A DNA stretch of 20,858 nt from Ruminococcaceae bacterium UBA1236 (GTDB lineage: Bacteria; Bacillota; Clostridia; Oscillospirales; Acutalibacteraceae), in contig DBWO01000022.1 in assembly GCA_002309055.1 (NCBI GenBank), positions 1-20,858 on the forward strand. The letters run 5' to 3'. The notes under the pieces are model-generated. The model was not told the origin of the DNA, searched no databases, and saw only the letters and a list, made by a program, of their open reading frames with translations. The position numbers were made by a program, and so were the translations under genes. Below, one piece after another: positions 14,759 to 20,858 of the stretch. Every line of letters begins with the position of its first letter. Position 1 is the stretch's first letter.

Positions 14759-16448
14759 CCGGTTCGGTTGTGCTTTCGGGTATCTGCTGAACCTGCACCG
14801 TATTGCCCTTGTCCTCAACGAGAGTTGCCTCAACATCAAACTTGTCAACGCTGTAATTGCTGTTGACCCTGCAAAGCGTGAGCTTCAGCTTGTCGCCTAC
14901 CTTGCCCTCATCAATCTTTTCGAGCAGGGTGTTGGCTGTGTCAAGCGGCTCGCCGTTGACCGCGATAATCAGGTCGTACTTCTTGGCGTCTGTATCGGCA
15001 AGGCTTGAGTCGGTATTTATTCCCGTGATGATGAGCGTGCCCTGAGGCAGGTTGTTCATCTGGGCTATCATATAATACTGAGTGGAATTGTTGATTGATG
15101 TGTAAGTTATGCTGAGTTTTGCCCTGTCTTTTACATAACCGTACTGAATGAGGTCGTCCACAATAATTTTTGCCGAGCTGATGGGAATTGCAAAACTCAT
15201 ACCCTCATAATCGGTTTTAACTATCTTCTGGGAGTTGATGCCTACAACCTGACCGTACTGATTGAGAAGCATACCGCCGGAGTTGCCGGGGTTAATCGCC
15301 GCGTCGTGCTGTATGCACTTCATCGTATATCCGATTTCACTGCTGATGGGGCGGTTGATTGATGAAACGTGGCCCGATGTGAACGAGCCGAAAAACTCAA
15401 CGCCGCCGGGGTTGCCTATGGCGTAAACGGGGTCGCCCACTTTAAGGGCGTTTGAATCGCCGAATGTGGCGGGAGTGAAATTCTTGCTCTTTACTTTTAT
15501 AACGCCGACGTCGGTTTTCTCGTCATAGCCCACCATATCCGCGTCATAGGTTTCGCCCGCTTCATCCTGCACCTTTATGGAAATGCCCTTGTCGCTGATA
15601 ACGTGAGCGCAGGTGATAATGTATGTGTAAGTTCCGGTGCTGTCAAGGCCCATTACAATGCCGCTGCCCTGACCGATTGTGGAGGAGGAGGCGTTCCGGG
15701 CCGAATAAATCATAACGCCTACATTGCTTGCCTGGCCTATTTCGGCAATCTCGCTCGGGTCAAGCACGTTGCCTGTCACCTTGGCACCGCTTTTCGGAGT
15801 GTCGCCGATGGTGAGCGCGGTGTCGTCGCTCGTGGTCTCAGCTTCATCCGAGGCGCTCTCTTCCGGCTTTGTGCTTCTGCTTCCCTTGAGGAATTTGCCC
15901 GCGACCGCTACGCCGCCTACAACAATAGCAAAAACAAGGAACAGCGCGATGAGCGCGGCGGCAATCTTTTTGCCGCTCTTTTTTTGCGGCTGCTGAGGGG
16001 GCACGGGAGCGTTCTGATAGTAGCCCTGATTGGGATAGGGCTGACCCTGGGGATTATTGTAGGGCTGCTGCTGAGCGTAGCCCGGGGCTCCCTGGGGCTG
16101 ACCGTAGGAGGGCCTGCCGTAACCGGTGTAATAGCCCTGATTCTGCTGATAGCCCTGCTGAGAATACGCCGGCTGCTGAGGTGGCATTCTCTGCGCCTCA
16201 ACCTGAGGGATTTCCTGCTCCTGCTGAGCTTCCTGCGCGCCTGAATAAACGTTTTCGTATGTCTGCTCCTGCGCCGGAGCTTCCTCCTGCGCGGGGGCTT
16301 CTTCCTGCACGGGAGCTTCTTCCTGCGCCGGAGCTTCGCTTTCGCCCGAAAATTCGCGGCTGAATGCAGCGTCTATATCCTCTTCCTCTTTTGCGGGAAC
16401 TTCCGGATTTTCGTTTGCTTCGTTCTCCTTATTATATTCATCTGACAT
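14718..16448 (-). CDS. Membrane-anchored HtrA/DegP-type serine protease (S1C) with PDZ domain
   Basis: Envelope quality-control protease, 576 residues from the start chosen. Residues 1-160 are cytoplasmic and low in complexity: first Glu/Ala-rich with PAQEEA repeats, then Gln/Pro/Tyr/Gly-rich. A Lys cluster and membrane helix follow at about 162-186, then a Ser/Thr/Glu linker. The trypsin-like domain has TCAHVIS (H282), KTDVGVI (D313) and NPGNSGG (S390), so the triad is complete. A PDZ domain is at about 470-545. The start at 16448 is preferred to an ATG two codons earlier because GGAGG lies 7 bases before it and only one base before the other. It follows the sensor kinase gene by about 100 bp with its own promoter and direct-repeat operator. 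Confidence 0.94.
   Translation of the reverse strand: MSDEYNKENEANENPEVPAKEEEDIDAAFSREFSGESEAPAQEEAPVQEEAPAQEEAPAQEQTYENVYSGAQEAQQEQEIPQVEAQRMPPQQPAYSQQGYQQNQGYYTGYGRPSYGQPQGAPGYAQQQPYNNPQGQPYPNQGYYQNAPVPPQQPQKKSGKKIAAALIALFLVFAIVVGGVAVAGKFLKGSRSTKPEESASDEAETTSDDTALTIGDTPKSGAKVTGNVLDPSEIAEIGQASNVGVMIYSARNASSSTIGQGSGIVMGLDSTGTYTYIITCAHVISDKGISIKVQDEAGETYDADMVGYDEKTDVGVIKVKSKNFTPATFGDSNALKVGDPVYAIGNPGGVEFFGSFTSGHVSSINRPISSEIGYTMKCIQHDAAINPGNSGGMLLNQYGQVVGINSQKIVKTDYEGMSFAIPISSAKIIVDDLIQYGYVKDRAKLSITYTSINNSTQYYMIAQMNNLPQGTLIITGINTDSSLADTDAKKYDLIIAVNGEPLDTANTLLEKIDEGKVGDKLKLTLCRVNSNYSVDKFDVEATLVEDKGNTVQVQQIPESTTEPVTEYNPFDYFFGY
16267..16338 (-). repeat. Four tandem 18-bp coding repeats in htrA
   Basis: Four consecutive 18-base units (16267-16284, 16285-16302, 16303-16320, 16321-16338) differ from one another at only a few positions and encode a six-residue Glu/Ala/Pro/Gln repeat in the cytoplasmic tail of HtrA. 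The in-frame length means that copy number can change without breaking the gene. Confidence 0.85.
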
Positions 16449-16489
16449 ATCCATTCCTCCGATTGAACGAATTATTTCTGCTGATTTTC

Positions 16490-16543
16490 AGTATAAATGC
16501 CATTTTTTAAGTATGTTTTAACAATAATTGAAATATAGTTGAA
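16490..16543 (-). promoter_or_regulatory. htrA promoter with four 11-bp-spaced PhoP-type hexamers
   Basis: Read on the minus strand, the hexamers are TTCAAC (16543-16538), TTCAAT (16532-16527), TTAAAA (16521-16516) and TTAAAA (16510-16505), each separated by exactly 5 bases. Nine bases later comes TATACT (16495-16490), a 5/6 match to the -10 consensus, while no -35 hexamer is present at the expected place. Four TT-N-A-N-A-like repeats on one helix face directly upstream of the -10 is the layout of PhoP-activated promoters in Bacillus. The likely binder is the OmpR-family regulator encoded at 18115-18804. Confidence 0.7.
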
Positions 16544-16551
16544 AAATGAGT

Positions 16552-18048
16552 TTACATTTTCGGAAGGGTGAAAATGAACTCTGTGTATTTGCCCTCTTCA
16601 CTGCGGCACACGACATAGCCGCCGTGTATTTCAACTATTGTCTTAACGAGGTAGAGACCTACGCCCGCGCTCTTTGAATCATAGCTTCTGGATTTGTCGG
16701 TCTTGTAAAACCTCTCAAAGATGTTTTCTCTCTCGTTCTCGGGGATGCCCCTGCCGCTGTTTTTGATTTTCACAATCACCTTTTCGGGGTCGCCTTTTGA
16801 CTCAAAGGCGATGTAGCCGCCGTCGGGCGTGAATTTAACGGCATTGTCAACAAGGTTGTAAATAACCTGATTTATCAGGTCCTTGTCGGCAACGATGAGA
16901 TTTTCCGCCATCGTGTCAAGGCCGAGTATCTCAATCTGCTTTTTTTCTATTATCTGCTCAAACGAGAGAATGGTTGTAAAGAGCATTTCGCTGATGTCAA
17001 ACTCCGCGGGTTTCAGCTCCATTTTGCCCGCCTCAAGGCGGCTCATGTTGAGCATTGCCGTAACAAGGCGCGAAAGTCGTTTCACCTCGTCGCTGACAAT
17101 CTGCAGATACTTCTTCTCGTCCTGCCCGTCAATGGTGCCGTCGAGTATGCCGTCTATAAATCCGCCGATGGTGGTCATAGGCGTTTTAAGCTCGTGCGAA
17201 ACGTTTGAGACGAAGCTTCGCCTGCTCATCTCAAGGGCGGAAAGATCCTGCGCCATTGAGTTGAAGGCTGTGGCGAGCTCCTCAATTTCGGTGGGATATT
17301 TGCTTCTTGTCTTTTCATTTATATATATTCTCTGTGAGAAATCGCCGTTTGCGTATTGCTTTGCCGCCTTTGTCATCTGCCTGAGCGGCTTTGTGGTGCG
17401 GTAAACGCTGATATAAACAATGATAAGGTCGGCAATCATGGAGAAAATAGCAGCGTAAGCAAAAAGCCTTATGATAACGGCCACATATTTCGCGAGCCCC
17501 TGCATTGTGGGCATCGTGCCGAATACCGCTCCTCTGAATTCGCCGCCGACTATAATCGGGCAGCCCACAATGAAGTTGTTTGCGGCGAAGGTGCCTTCCA
17601 TTTTGCCGGTTGTTCTGTAAGTTTCCCCGTTTCTGAGTATGTCAACGATATCTCCGGGTATAGTATAGCTGTCGTGCACGATGCACTGCCCGTCATACTG
17701 CCCCGCGTCCTTTAAAATATGCTTGCAGAAAACAGGCTCGCCGCTTTCATTTACCACAAAGAAATCCGCCTCAAGCATTTCGCTTGCCTGATAGAGCGAG
17801 TTGCACAGCATAAGCACCGTGCCTCTGCCCATCGTGCTCATATATGAAGACTCCAGCATCTGCTCGGTGTTCATCGTTATGCTTTTTGTATTTTCTTCAA
17901 GCAGGTCCAGCTTTTCGTTCATCCACACGGCGGAGACCATAAGCATGAGAGCGACGCCGACAAAGGCGAAGCTCGCGAGAATTATGCTCATTGTGGAAAC
18001 AAGGTATTTGCGGAACAGGCCGGACAGCTTCCTGTTGTTCATATTCAT
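16552..18048 (-). CDS. Sensor histidine kinase (PhoR/WalK-like class)
   Basis: Transmembrane kinase of 498 residues that should phosphorylate the response regulator encoded upstream. Domains: first membrane helix at about 16-42, extracytoplasmic sensor at about 43-180 with three cysteines, second helix at about 190-215, HAMP linker to about 270, and HisKA with SHELKTP (phosphorylated H285). The HATPase has the N-box (NLVDNAVKF), G1 (NSGRGIPENE), F-box (FERFYKTDKSRS) and G2 (GVGLYLVKTI). The start is uncertain. ATG at 18048 with GGGTG just upstream is preferred over an in-frame TTG at 18108, which would place a strong hairpin inside the coding region. It ends 103 bp before htrA starts. The stimulus is unknown; the htrA linkage favours envelope or secretion stress over phosphate. 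Confidence 0.92.
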   Translation of the reverse strand: MNMNNRKLSGLFRKYLVSTMSIILASFAFVGVALMLMVSAVWMNEKLDLLEENTKSITMNTEQMLESSYMSTMGRGTVLMLCNSLYQASEMLEADFFVVNESGEPVFCKHILKDAGQYDGQCIVHDSYTIPGDIVDILRNGETYRTTGKMEGTFAANNFIVGCPIIVGGEFRGAVFGTMPTMQGLAKYVAVIIRLFAYAAIFSMIADLIIVYISVYRTTKPLRQMTKAAKQYANGDFSQRIYINEKTRSKYPTEIEELATAFNSMAQDLSALEMSRRSFVSNVSHELKTPMTTIGGFIDGILDGTIDGQDEKKYLQIVSDEVKRLSRLVTAMLNMSRLEAGKMELKPAEFDISEMLFTTILSFEQIIEKKQIEILGLDTMAENLIVADKDLINQVIYNLVDNAVKFTPDGGYIAFESKGDPEKVIVKIKNSGRGIPENERENIFERFYKTDKSRSYDSKSAGVGLYLVKTIVEIHGGYVVCRSEEGKYTEFIFTLPKM

Positions 18049-18072
18049 ACTTACACCCGTAAAACGTATTAA

Positions 18073-18101
18073 CGCCCCCCGTTGAAAAACAGCGGGAGGC
18101 G
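18073..18101 (-). other. Intercistronic hairpin between response regulator and kinase genes
   Basis: The 66-bp gap between the regulator stop and kinase start contains a 12-bp stem (CGCCTCCCGCTG with CAACGGGGGGCG, one G-T pair and one C-A mismatch) around a loop of five U. It is followed by UUAAUACG rather than a U-run, so it is a weak terminator at best. It may attenuate or stabilise the mRNA so that regulator and kinase are made in unequal amounts. Confidence 0.6.
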
Positions 18102-18114
18102 GCAACAATGTTTA

Positions 18115-18804
18115 TTATTCGTTAGTCGCAAACTTGTAGCCAACGGACCACACGGTTTTAAGCTCCCACTTGTCGGAAACACCTTCAAGCTTCGCGCGGA
18201 GTCTTTTAACGTGCACGTCCACCGTTCTGCTGTCACCGTAGTAATCAAATCCCCACACCTCGTCGAGAAGCTGGTCTCTGGTGTAAACTCTGTTGGGGTT
18301 GCTCGCAAGGTGATAGAGCAGCTCGAGCTCTTTGGGCGGAGTGTCAATCTTTTTGCCGTCAACGGTAAGCTCATAGTTTGTGAGGTTGATGATGAGCTTG
18401 TCGTATTTAACCTCTTTCACATCATTTTTCGCGCCTGCGCCGCTTCTGCGCAGCACTGCCTTGACTCTTGCCATAACCTCTTTGGTATCAAAGGGTTTTA
18501 CGACATAGTCGTCCGCGCCGAGCTCAAAGCCGAGCACCTTGTCAAACGTTTCCGCCTTCGCGGTAAGCATAATGACGGGCTTGTCGGAGAATTTTCTGAT
18601 TTCGCGGCAGACCTGCCATCCGTCAAGCACGGGCAGCATAATGTCAAGAAGCGTTAAATCGGGCTCTACCTCTTTGAATATATTCACGGCATCCGAGCCG
18701 TTATTTGCGGTATATACTTCGTATCCCTCTTTTTCAAGATAGAGTTTAAGAAGCTCACAAATGTTGGTTTCGTCGTCAACAACAAGGATTTTTTCTGCTG
18801 ACAT
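18115..18804 (-). CDS. OmpR/PhoB-family response regulator
   Basis: DNA-binding response regulator, 229 residues. The receiver domain (1-118) has the acidic pair D10/D11, phosphorylated D54 (LLDIMLP), T81 and K103 (VKPF). The winged-helix effector domain (about 130-227) includes PPKELELLYHL, RVYTRDQLLDEVWG, SRTVDVHVKRLRAKL and TVWSVGYKF, all typical of the OmpR/PhoB class. GAGGAGGG lies 6-7 bases before the ATG. The kinase gene follows it on the same strand. Its upstream region carries a degenerate version of the repeats seen at htrA, which suggests autoregulation. PhoP, WalR and CssR are possible relatives. The sequence does not separate these, and there are no walHIJ or phosphate genes in view. 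Confidence 0.95.
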   Translation of the reverse strand: MSAEKILVVDDETNICELLKLYLEKEGYEVYTANNGSDAVNIFKEVEPDLTLLDIMLPVLDGWQVCREIRKFSDKPVIMLTAKAETFDKVLGFELGADDYVVKPFDTKEVMARVKAVLRRSGAGAKNDVKEVKYDKLIINLTNYELTVDGKKIDTPPKELELLYHLASNPNRVYTRDQLLDEVWGFDYYGDSRTVDVHVKRLRAKLEGVSDKWELKTVWSVGYKFATNE

Positions 18805-18833
18805 ACATTTCCCTCCTCATTTTTGATAGGTTT

Positions 18834-18887
18834 ATAGTAACCGCCAATAATTGATTTTTTGTGAATTCGTATAAAACAATGTGTTAA
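18834..18887 (-). promoter_or_regulatory. Candidate promoter/operator of the two-component system
   Basis: On the minus strand four hexamer positions recur every 11 bases: TTAACA (18887-18882), TTTTAT (18876-18871), TTCACA (18865-18860) and TCAATT (18854-18849). TACTAT (18839-18834), a weak -10, follows nine bases later. The first and third fit the PhoP-type TTMACA consensus and the other two do not. Geometry is identical to that of the htrA operator. The first hexamer lies 5 bp past the aldose epimerase stop. Confidence 0.45.
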
Positions 18888-18892
18888 TTTGC

Positions 18893-19930
18893 TTATCCCT
18901 CATAAACGCCGAATTTGAAAACGGTGGTGCTTTCAAATTTTTCGCCCGCATCATACGTGCACTGCGGGAATGACGGCCTGTTGGGGGTGTCGGGATAAAA
19001 CTGAGTCTCAAGGCAGAAGCCGCAATGCCTTATCAGAGGCTCACCGCCCTTGCCGGGGCGTGTGCCGTCGAGGAAATTGCCGCAGTAAAGCTGCACGCCG
19101 GGAAGGTCCGTATAGACCTCCATCATCCTGCCGCTTTCCGGGTCGTAAGCGACGGCGGCAGGGCCTTCGCCGTCCGAAAGGCAGAAGTTATGGTCATAGC
19201 CCTTGCACTGCGTGAGCTGTATATCGTCCGCGTAGATTTCTTTGCCTATCTGCTTGAATTCCCTGAAATCAAAGGGTGTGCCCTCAACGCTTCTGATTTC
19301 GCCCGTCGGGATGCTGTTTGCGTCTGTCGGGGTGAACGCGTCCGCGTTGATTTTAAGAATGTGACCGAGAATGTCGCCCTTGCCGGCGAGGTTAAAGTAG
19401 GCGTGGTTTGTCATATTGATGACCGTCTTTTTGTCGCTGACGGCAGAGTAGTCAACTTTAAGGGAGTTGTCCTCAAAGAGGGTGAATCTCACGGTAAAAT
19501 CAACTTTGCCGGGGAACCCCATAGCGCCGTCGGGGCTGGTGTAAGTCATCTCAACGCTTGTGTCGTCTGTGATAATCGCCTTCCACACAGCGTGCGAGAG
19601 CTCGCCGCCGCCGTGAAGGCAGGTGATGCCCTTCTCGTTTTTCACAAGGTCGTATTCCGTGCCGTCAATTGAGAATTTGCCGCCGGCTATTCTGTTTGCG
19701 TATCTGCCGACCGTCATGCCCTGATAGTTTGAGTATTTCTCGTGACCCTCAATGCTGTCAAAGCCCATAACGACATCTGCGAATTCGCCGTTTCTGTCCG
19801 CGGCTCTTATCGCATTGATTGTTGCGCCGTAGGTGATAATGTCAACCGCGGTGCCCTTTGAGTTTTCGAGTGTGAAGAGAGCTACGCTCTCGCCTTTTCC
19901 GGTTTTGCCGAAGTCTTTTTTTGTTATCAT
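18893..19930 (-). CDS. galM: Aldose 1-epimerase (mutarotase)
   Basis: Interconverts alpha and beta anomers of glucose, galactose and related aldoses in the cytoplasm. It has 345 residues, the normal family length. Family motifs are GRYANRI (75-81), CLHGGG (H106), MTNHAYFNL (catalytic acid H176), YDHNF (D246) and LETQFYPDTPN (catalytic base E308). It starts 12 bp after the EFR1 gene on the same strand, with GGCGG before the ATG. The next gene downstream is the response regulator, with no terminator visible between them. It may assist general sugar use; no galactose operon (galK, galT, lacZ) is adjacent. Confidence 0.94.
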   Translation of the reverse strand: MITKKDFGKTGKGESVALFTLENSKGTAVDIITYGATINAIRAADRNGEFADVVMGFDSIEGHEKYSNYQGMTVGRYANRIAGGKFSIDGTEYDLVKNEKGITCLHGGGELSHAVWKAIITDDTSVEMTYTSPDGAMGFPGKVDFTVRFTLFEDNSLKVDYSAVSDKKTVINMTNHAYFNLAGKGDILGHILKINADAFTPTDANSIPTGEIRSVEGTPFDFREFKQIGKEIYADDIQLTQCKGYDHNFCLSDGEGPAAVAYDPESGRMMEVYTDLPGVQLYCGNFLDGTRPGKGGEPLIRHCGFCLETQFYPDTPNRPSFPQCTYDAGEKFESTTVFKFGVYEG

Positions 19931-19942
19931 AATATTACCGCC

Positions 19943-20707
19943 TTATTCTGAGGACTCTTCCTGTCCGAGTTTCATAATATTGTATCTGCCGCGCTTTTCC
20001 GTGAGCTTGCCGAATTCAATCGCTCTCTGCGGACAGCGGTTGATGCACGCCGTGCAGTGCTGGCAGCGGTTTTTGACCCATTTCGGTTTGCCGCCGGACA
20101 TTTTGATTGCGTTGTCGGGGCAGATTTTTTCGCACATTCCGCATCCGACGCATCTGTCGGTCGCACGGTAGAAAAGCGTGGTCCTGAAGGGATTGTAAAG
20201 CATATACATAAACAGCGAGGTCGCCCTCTTTGTAAACGGGGCGGGCGCGCCGTAGCTTTCTCTGTTAAGTATTCTGTCGGACAGCCCGCTCAGCTTTGAA
20301 TCCGCTTTTCTGAGCAGCTGCAGCGCCTCCTCGCCTGCGGGAGGCTCGTACATTATAACATAGTTGTCCGGCATTTTGACGCTCGCGCAAAGGTCAACGG
20401 ACCTGCCAATCGCCTTTTCGAATTTTTCGTTTGCCGCCTGCGGGCTTCCGCCGCAGGTCATAACCGCGAACACGTAACTGCCCAGGCGGTTTTTGATTTC
20501 GGGGTTTGTCACGAAACGGCGCACCATTTCGGGCAGACCGCCGTAATAGACGGGGAACACGAAGCCCGTGACATCGCTTTTGCCTACAACGCTTTTGACT
20601 TTGCCCTTGTAGATATCCGCGATATCAACGCATCTGTCGCCCGTTTTTCTTGCTATTTTCTCGGCGGCGTAACGTGAATTGCCCGTGCCGGAAAAATAAT
20701 AAATCAT
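19943..20707 (-). CDS. EFR1-family flavodoxin/ferredoxin fusion protein
   Basis: A 254-residue electron carrier combining an N-terminal flavodoxin-like domain (FMN phosphate loop SGTGNS near residues 6-11, FPVYYGG, VMTCGGSP) with two C-terminal 4Fe-4S clusters. The cluster cysteines are C186, C189, C192, C196 and C215, C218, C221, C225 (CxxCxxCxxxCP twice). The family is common in anaerobic Firmicutes, with redox partners mostly unknown. The ATG at 20707 is chosen because GGAGAG lies 8 bases upstream; an earlier in-frame GTG overlaps that site. Its ATG overlaps the stop of the preceding pseudouridine synthase gene (ATGA), so the two are translationally coupled. Confidence 0.92.
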   Translation of the reverse strand: MIYYFSGTGNSRYAAEKIARKTGDRCVDIADIYKGKVKSVVGKSDVTGFVFPVYYGGLPEMVRRFVTNPEIKNRLGSYVFAVMTCGGSPQAANEKFEKAIGRSVDLCASVKMPDNYVIMYEPPAGEEALQLLRKADSKLSGLSDRILNRESYGAPAPFTKRATSLFMYMLYNPFRTTLFYRATDRCVGCGMCEKICPDNAIKMSGGKPKWVKNRCQHCTACINRCPQRAIEFGKLTEKRGRYNIMKLGQEESSE

Positions 20708-20858
20708 AAAAAACACTCTCCGAATATATTGAATGGACTTGTGCCGGTGTCCGGCTTTTGCTCAAAAACAAGTTTTTCGCCGCTTGCGGGGTCGGTGAAT
20801 GAGAGCGAATAAGCAAACAGCCCGAGCCCCTCGCTCTTTTCGCCGCCGTAGCGGCGGG
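20704..20858 (-). CDS. RluA-family pseudouridine synthase, C-terminal end (5' part outside window)
   Basis: The last 50 codons of a gene entering from the right edge. The frame is open to the window edge and ends at TGA overlapping the EFR1 start. The residues GLFAYSLSFTDPASGE, then LVFEQKPDT, match the C-terminal strand signature of RluA-type rRNA/tRNA pseudouridine synthases (L-x-A-Y-x-L-x-F-x-x-P-x-T/S-G). The catalytic Asp region (RLDxxTSG) lies beyond the window, so the enzyme's target cannot be inferred. Confidence 0.72.
   Translation of the reverse strand, partial: RRYGGEKSEGLGLFAYSLSFTDPASGEKLVFEQKPDTGTSPFNIFGECFL

Noticed and set aside
15603..16244. Long plus-strand open frame (213 codons) opposite htrA
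   Set aside because: It is antisense to the HtrA gene, whose triad and PDZ motifs are intact. The frame stays open because of the GC-rich and repetitive codons opposite it, and it lacks a ribosome binding site.
18049..18108. TTG start giving the histidine kinase 20 extra N-terminal residues
   Set aside because: The extension would include the strong hairpin at 18073-18101, has no ribosome binding site, and encodes an atypical Pro-rich leader before the membrane helix.
1..20858. CRISPR array, tRNA, rRNA, riboswitch or insertion sequence
   Set aside because: I looked for regularly spaced repeats, tRNA-like cloverleaf with CCA-proximal arms, conserved riboswitch cores and transposase motifs with terminal repeats. 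None was seen by eye; covariance-model searches were not possible.

Overview
This window looks like a chromosomal segment of an anaerobic, gut-type Firmicute (Clostridia, probably Oscillospirales/Ruminococcaceae-like). The basis is GC-rich genes with AGGAGG-type ribosome binding sites, a PhoB/PhoR-type two-component system beside an HtrA protease with a glutamine/proline-rich cytoplasmic tail, an EFR1-type flavodoxin-ferredoxin protein, and a giant secreted hydrolase built like those of ruminococci. No rRNA, tRNA, CRISPR array, phage gene or insertion sequence was seen. The assignment is inferred from gene style, not from a marker phylogeny.

Layout. Positions 1-3720 (+ strand): the 3' end of prfB (release factor 2), a VanY-type D,D-carboxypeptidase, a membrane-embedded M28 metallopeptidase and a lipoprotein of unknown function, closed by a hairpin terminator. 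Positions 3722-9605 (- strand): a compact five-gene operon driven by a near-consensus promoter (TTGACA, 17 bp, TATATT). Its order is class II aldolase, FGGY sugar kinase, GatD-like zinc polyol dehydrogenase, aldo/keto reductase, FAD-dependent oxidoreductase. These genes fit oxidation of a polyol to a ketose, phosphorylation and aldol cleavage, but the set matches no standard pathway and has no transporter or regulator beside it. Positions 9606-9791 hold no convincing gene. Positions 9854-14335 (+ strand): one AT-rich gene for a 1493-residue secreted protein with two tandem lipase-class-3-like domains, unlike its neighbours in base composition and probably acquired.

Positions 14522-20858: a small putative lipoprotein (+) that runs into the 3' end of a minus-strand series. 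In transcription order that series is the end of an RluA-type pseudouridine synthase, an EFR1 protein, aldose 1-epimerase, a response regulator, a sensor kinase and a membrane-anchored HtrA protease.

The most testable regulatory observation lies here. The htrA promoter carries four TTMAAN hexamers spaced exactly 11 bp apart, ending 9 bp before a TATACT -10. A weaker copy with the same geometry precedes the response regulator gene. This is the layout of PhoP-type OmpR-family operators and suggests that the two-component system activates htrA and itself, as a CssRS/HtrA-like envelope-stress module.
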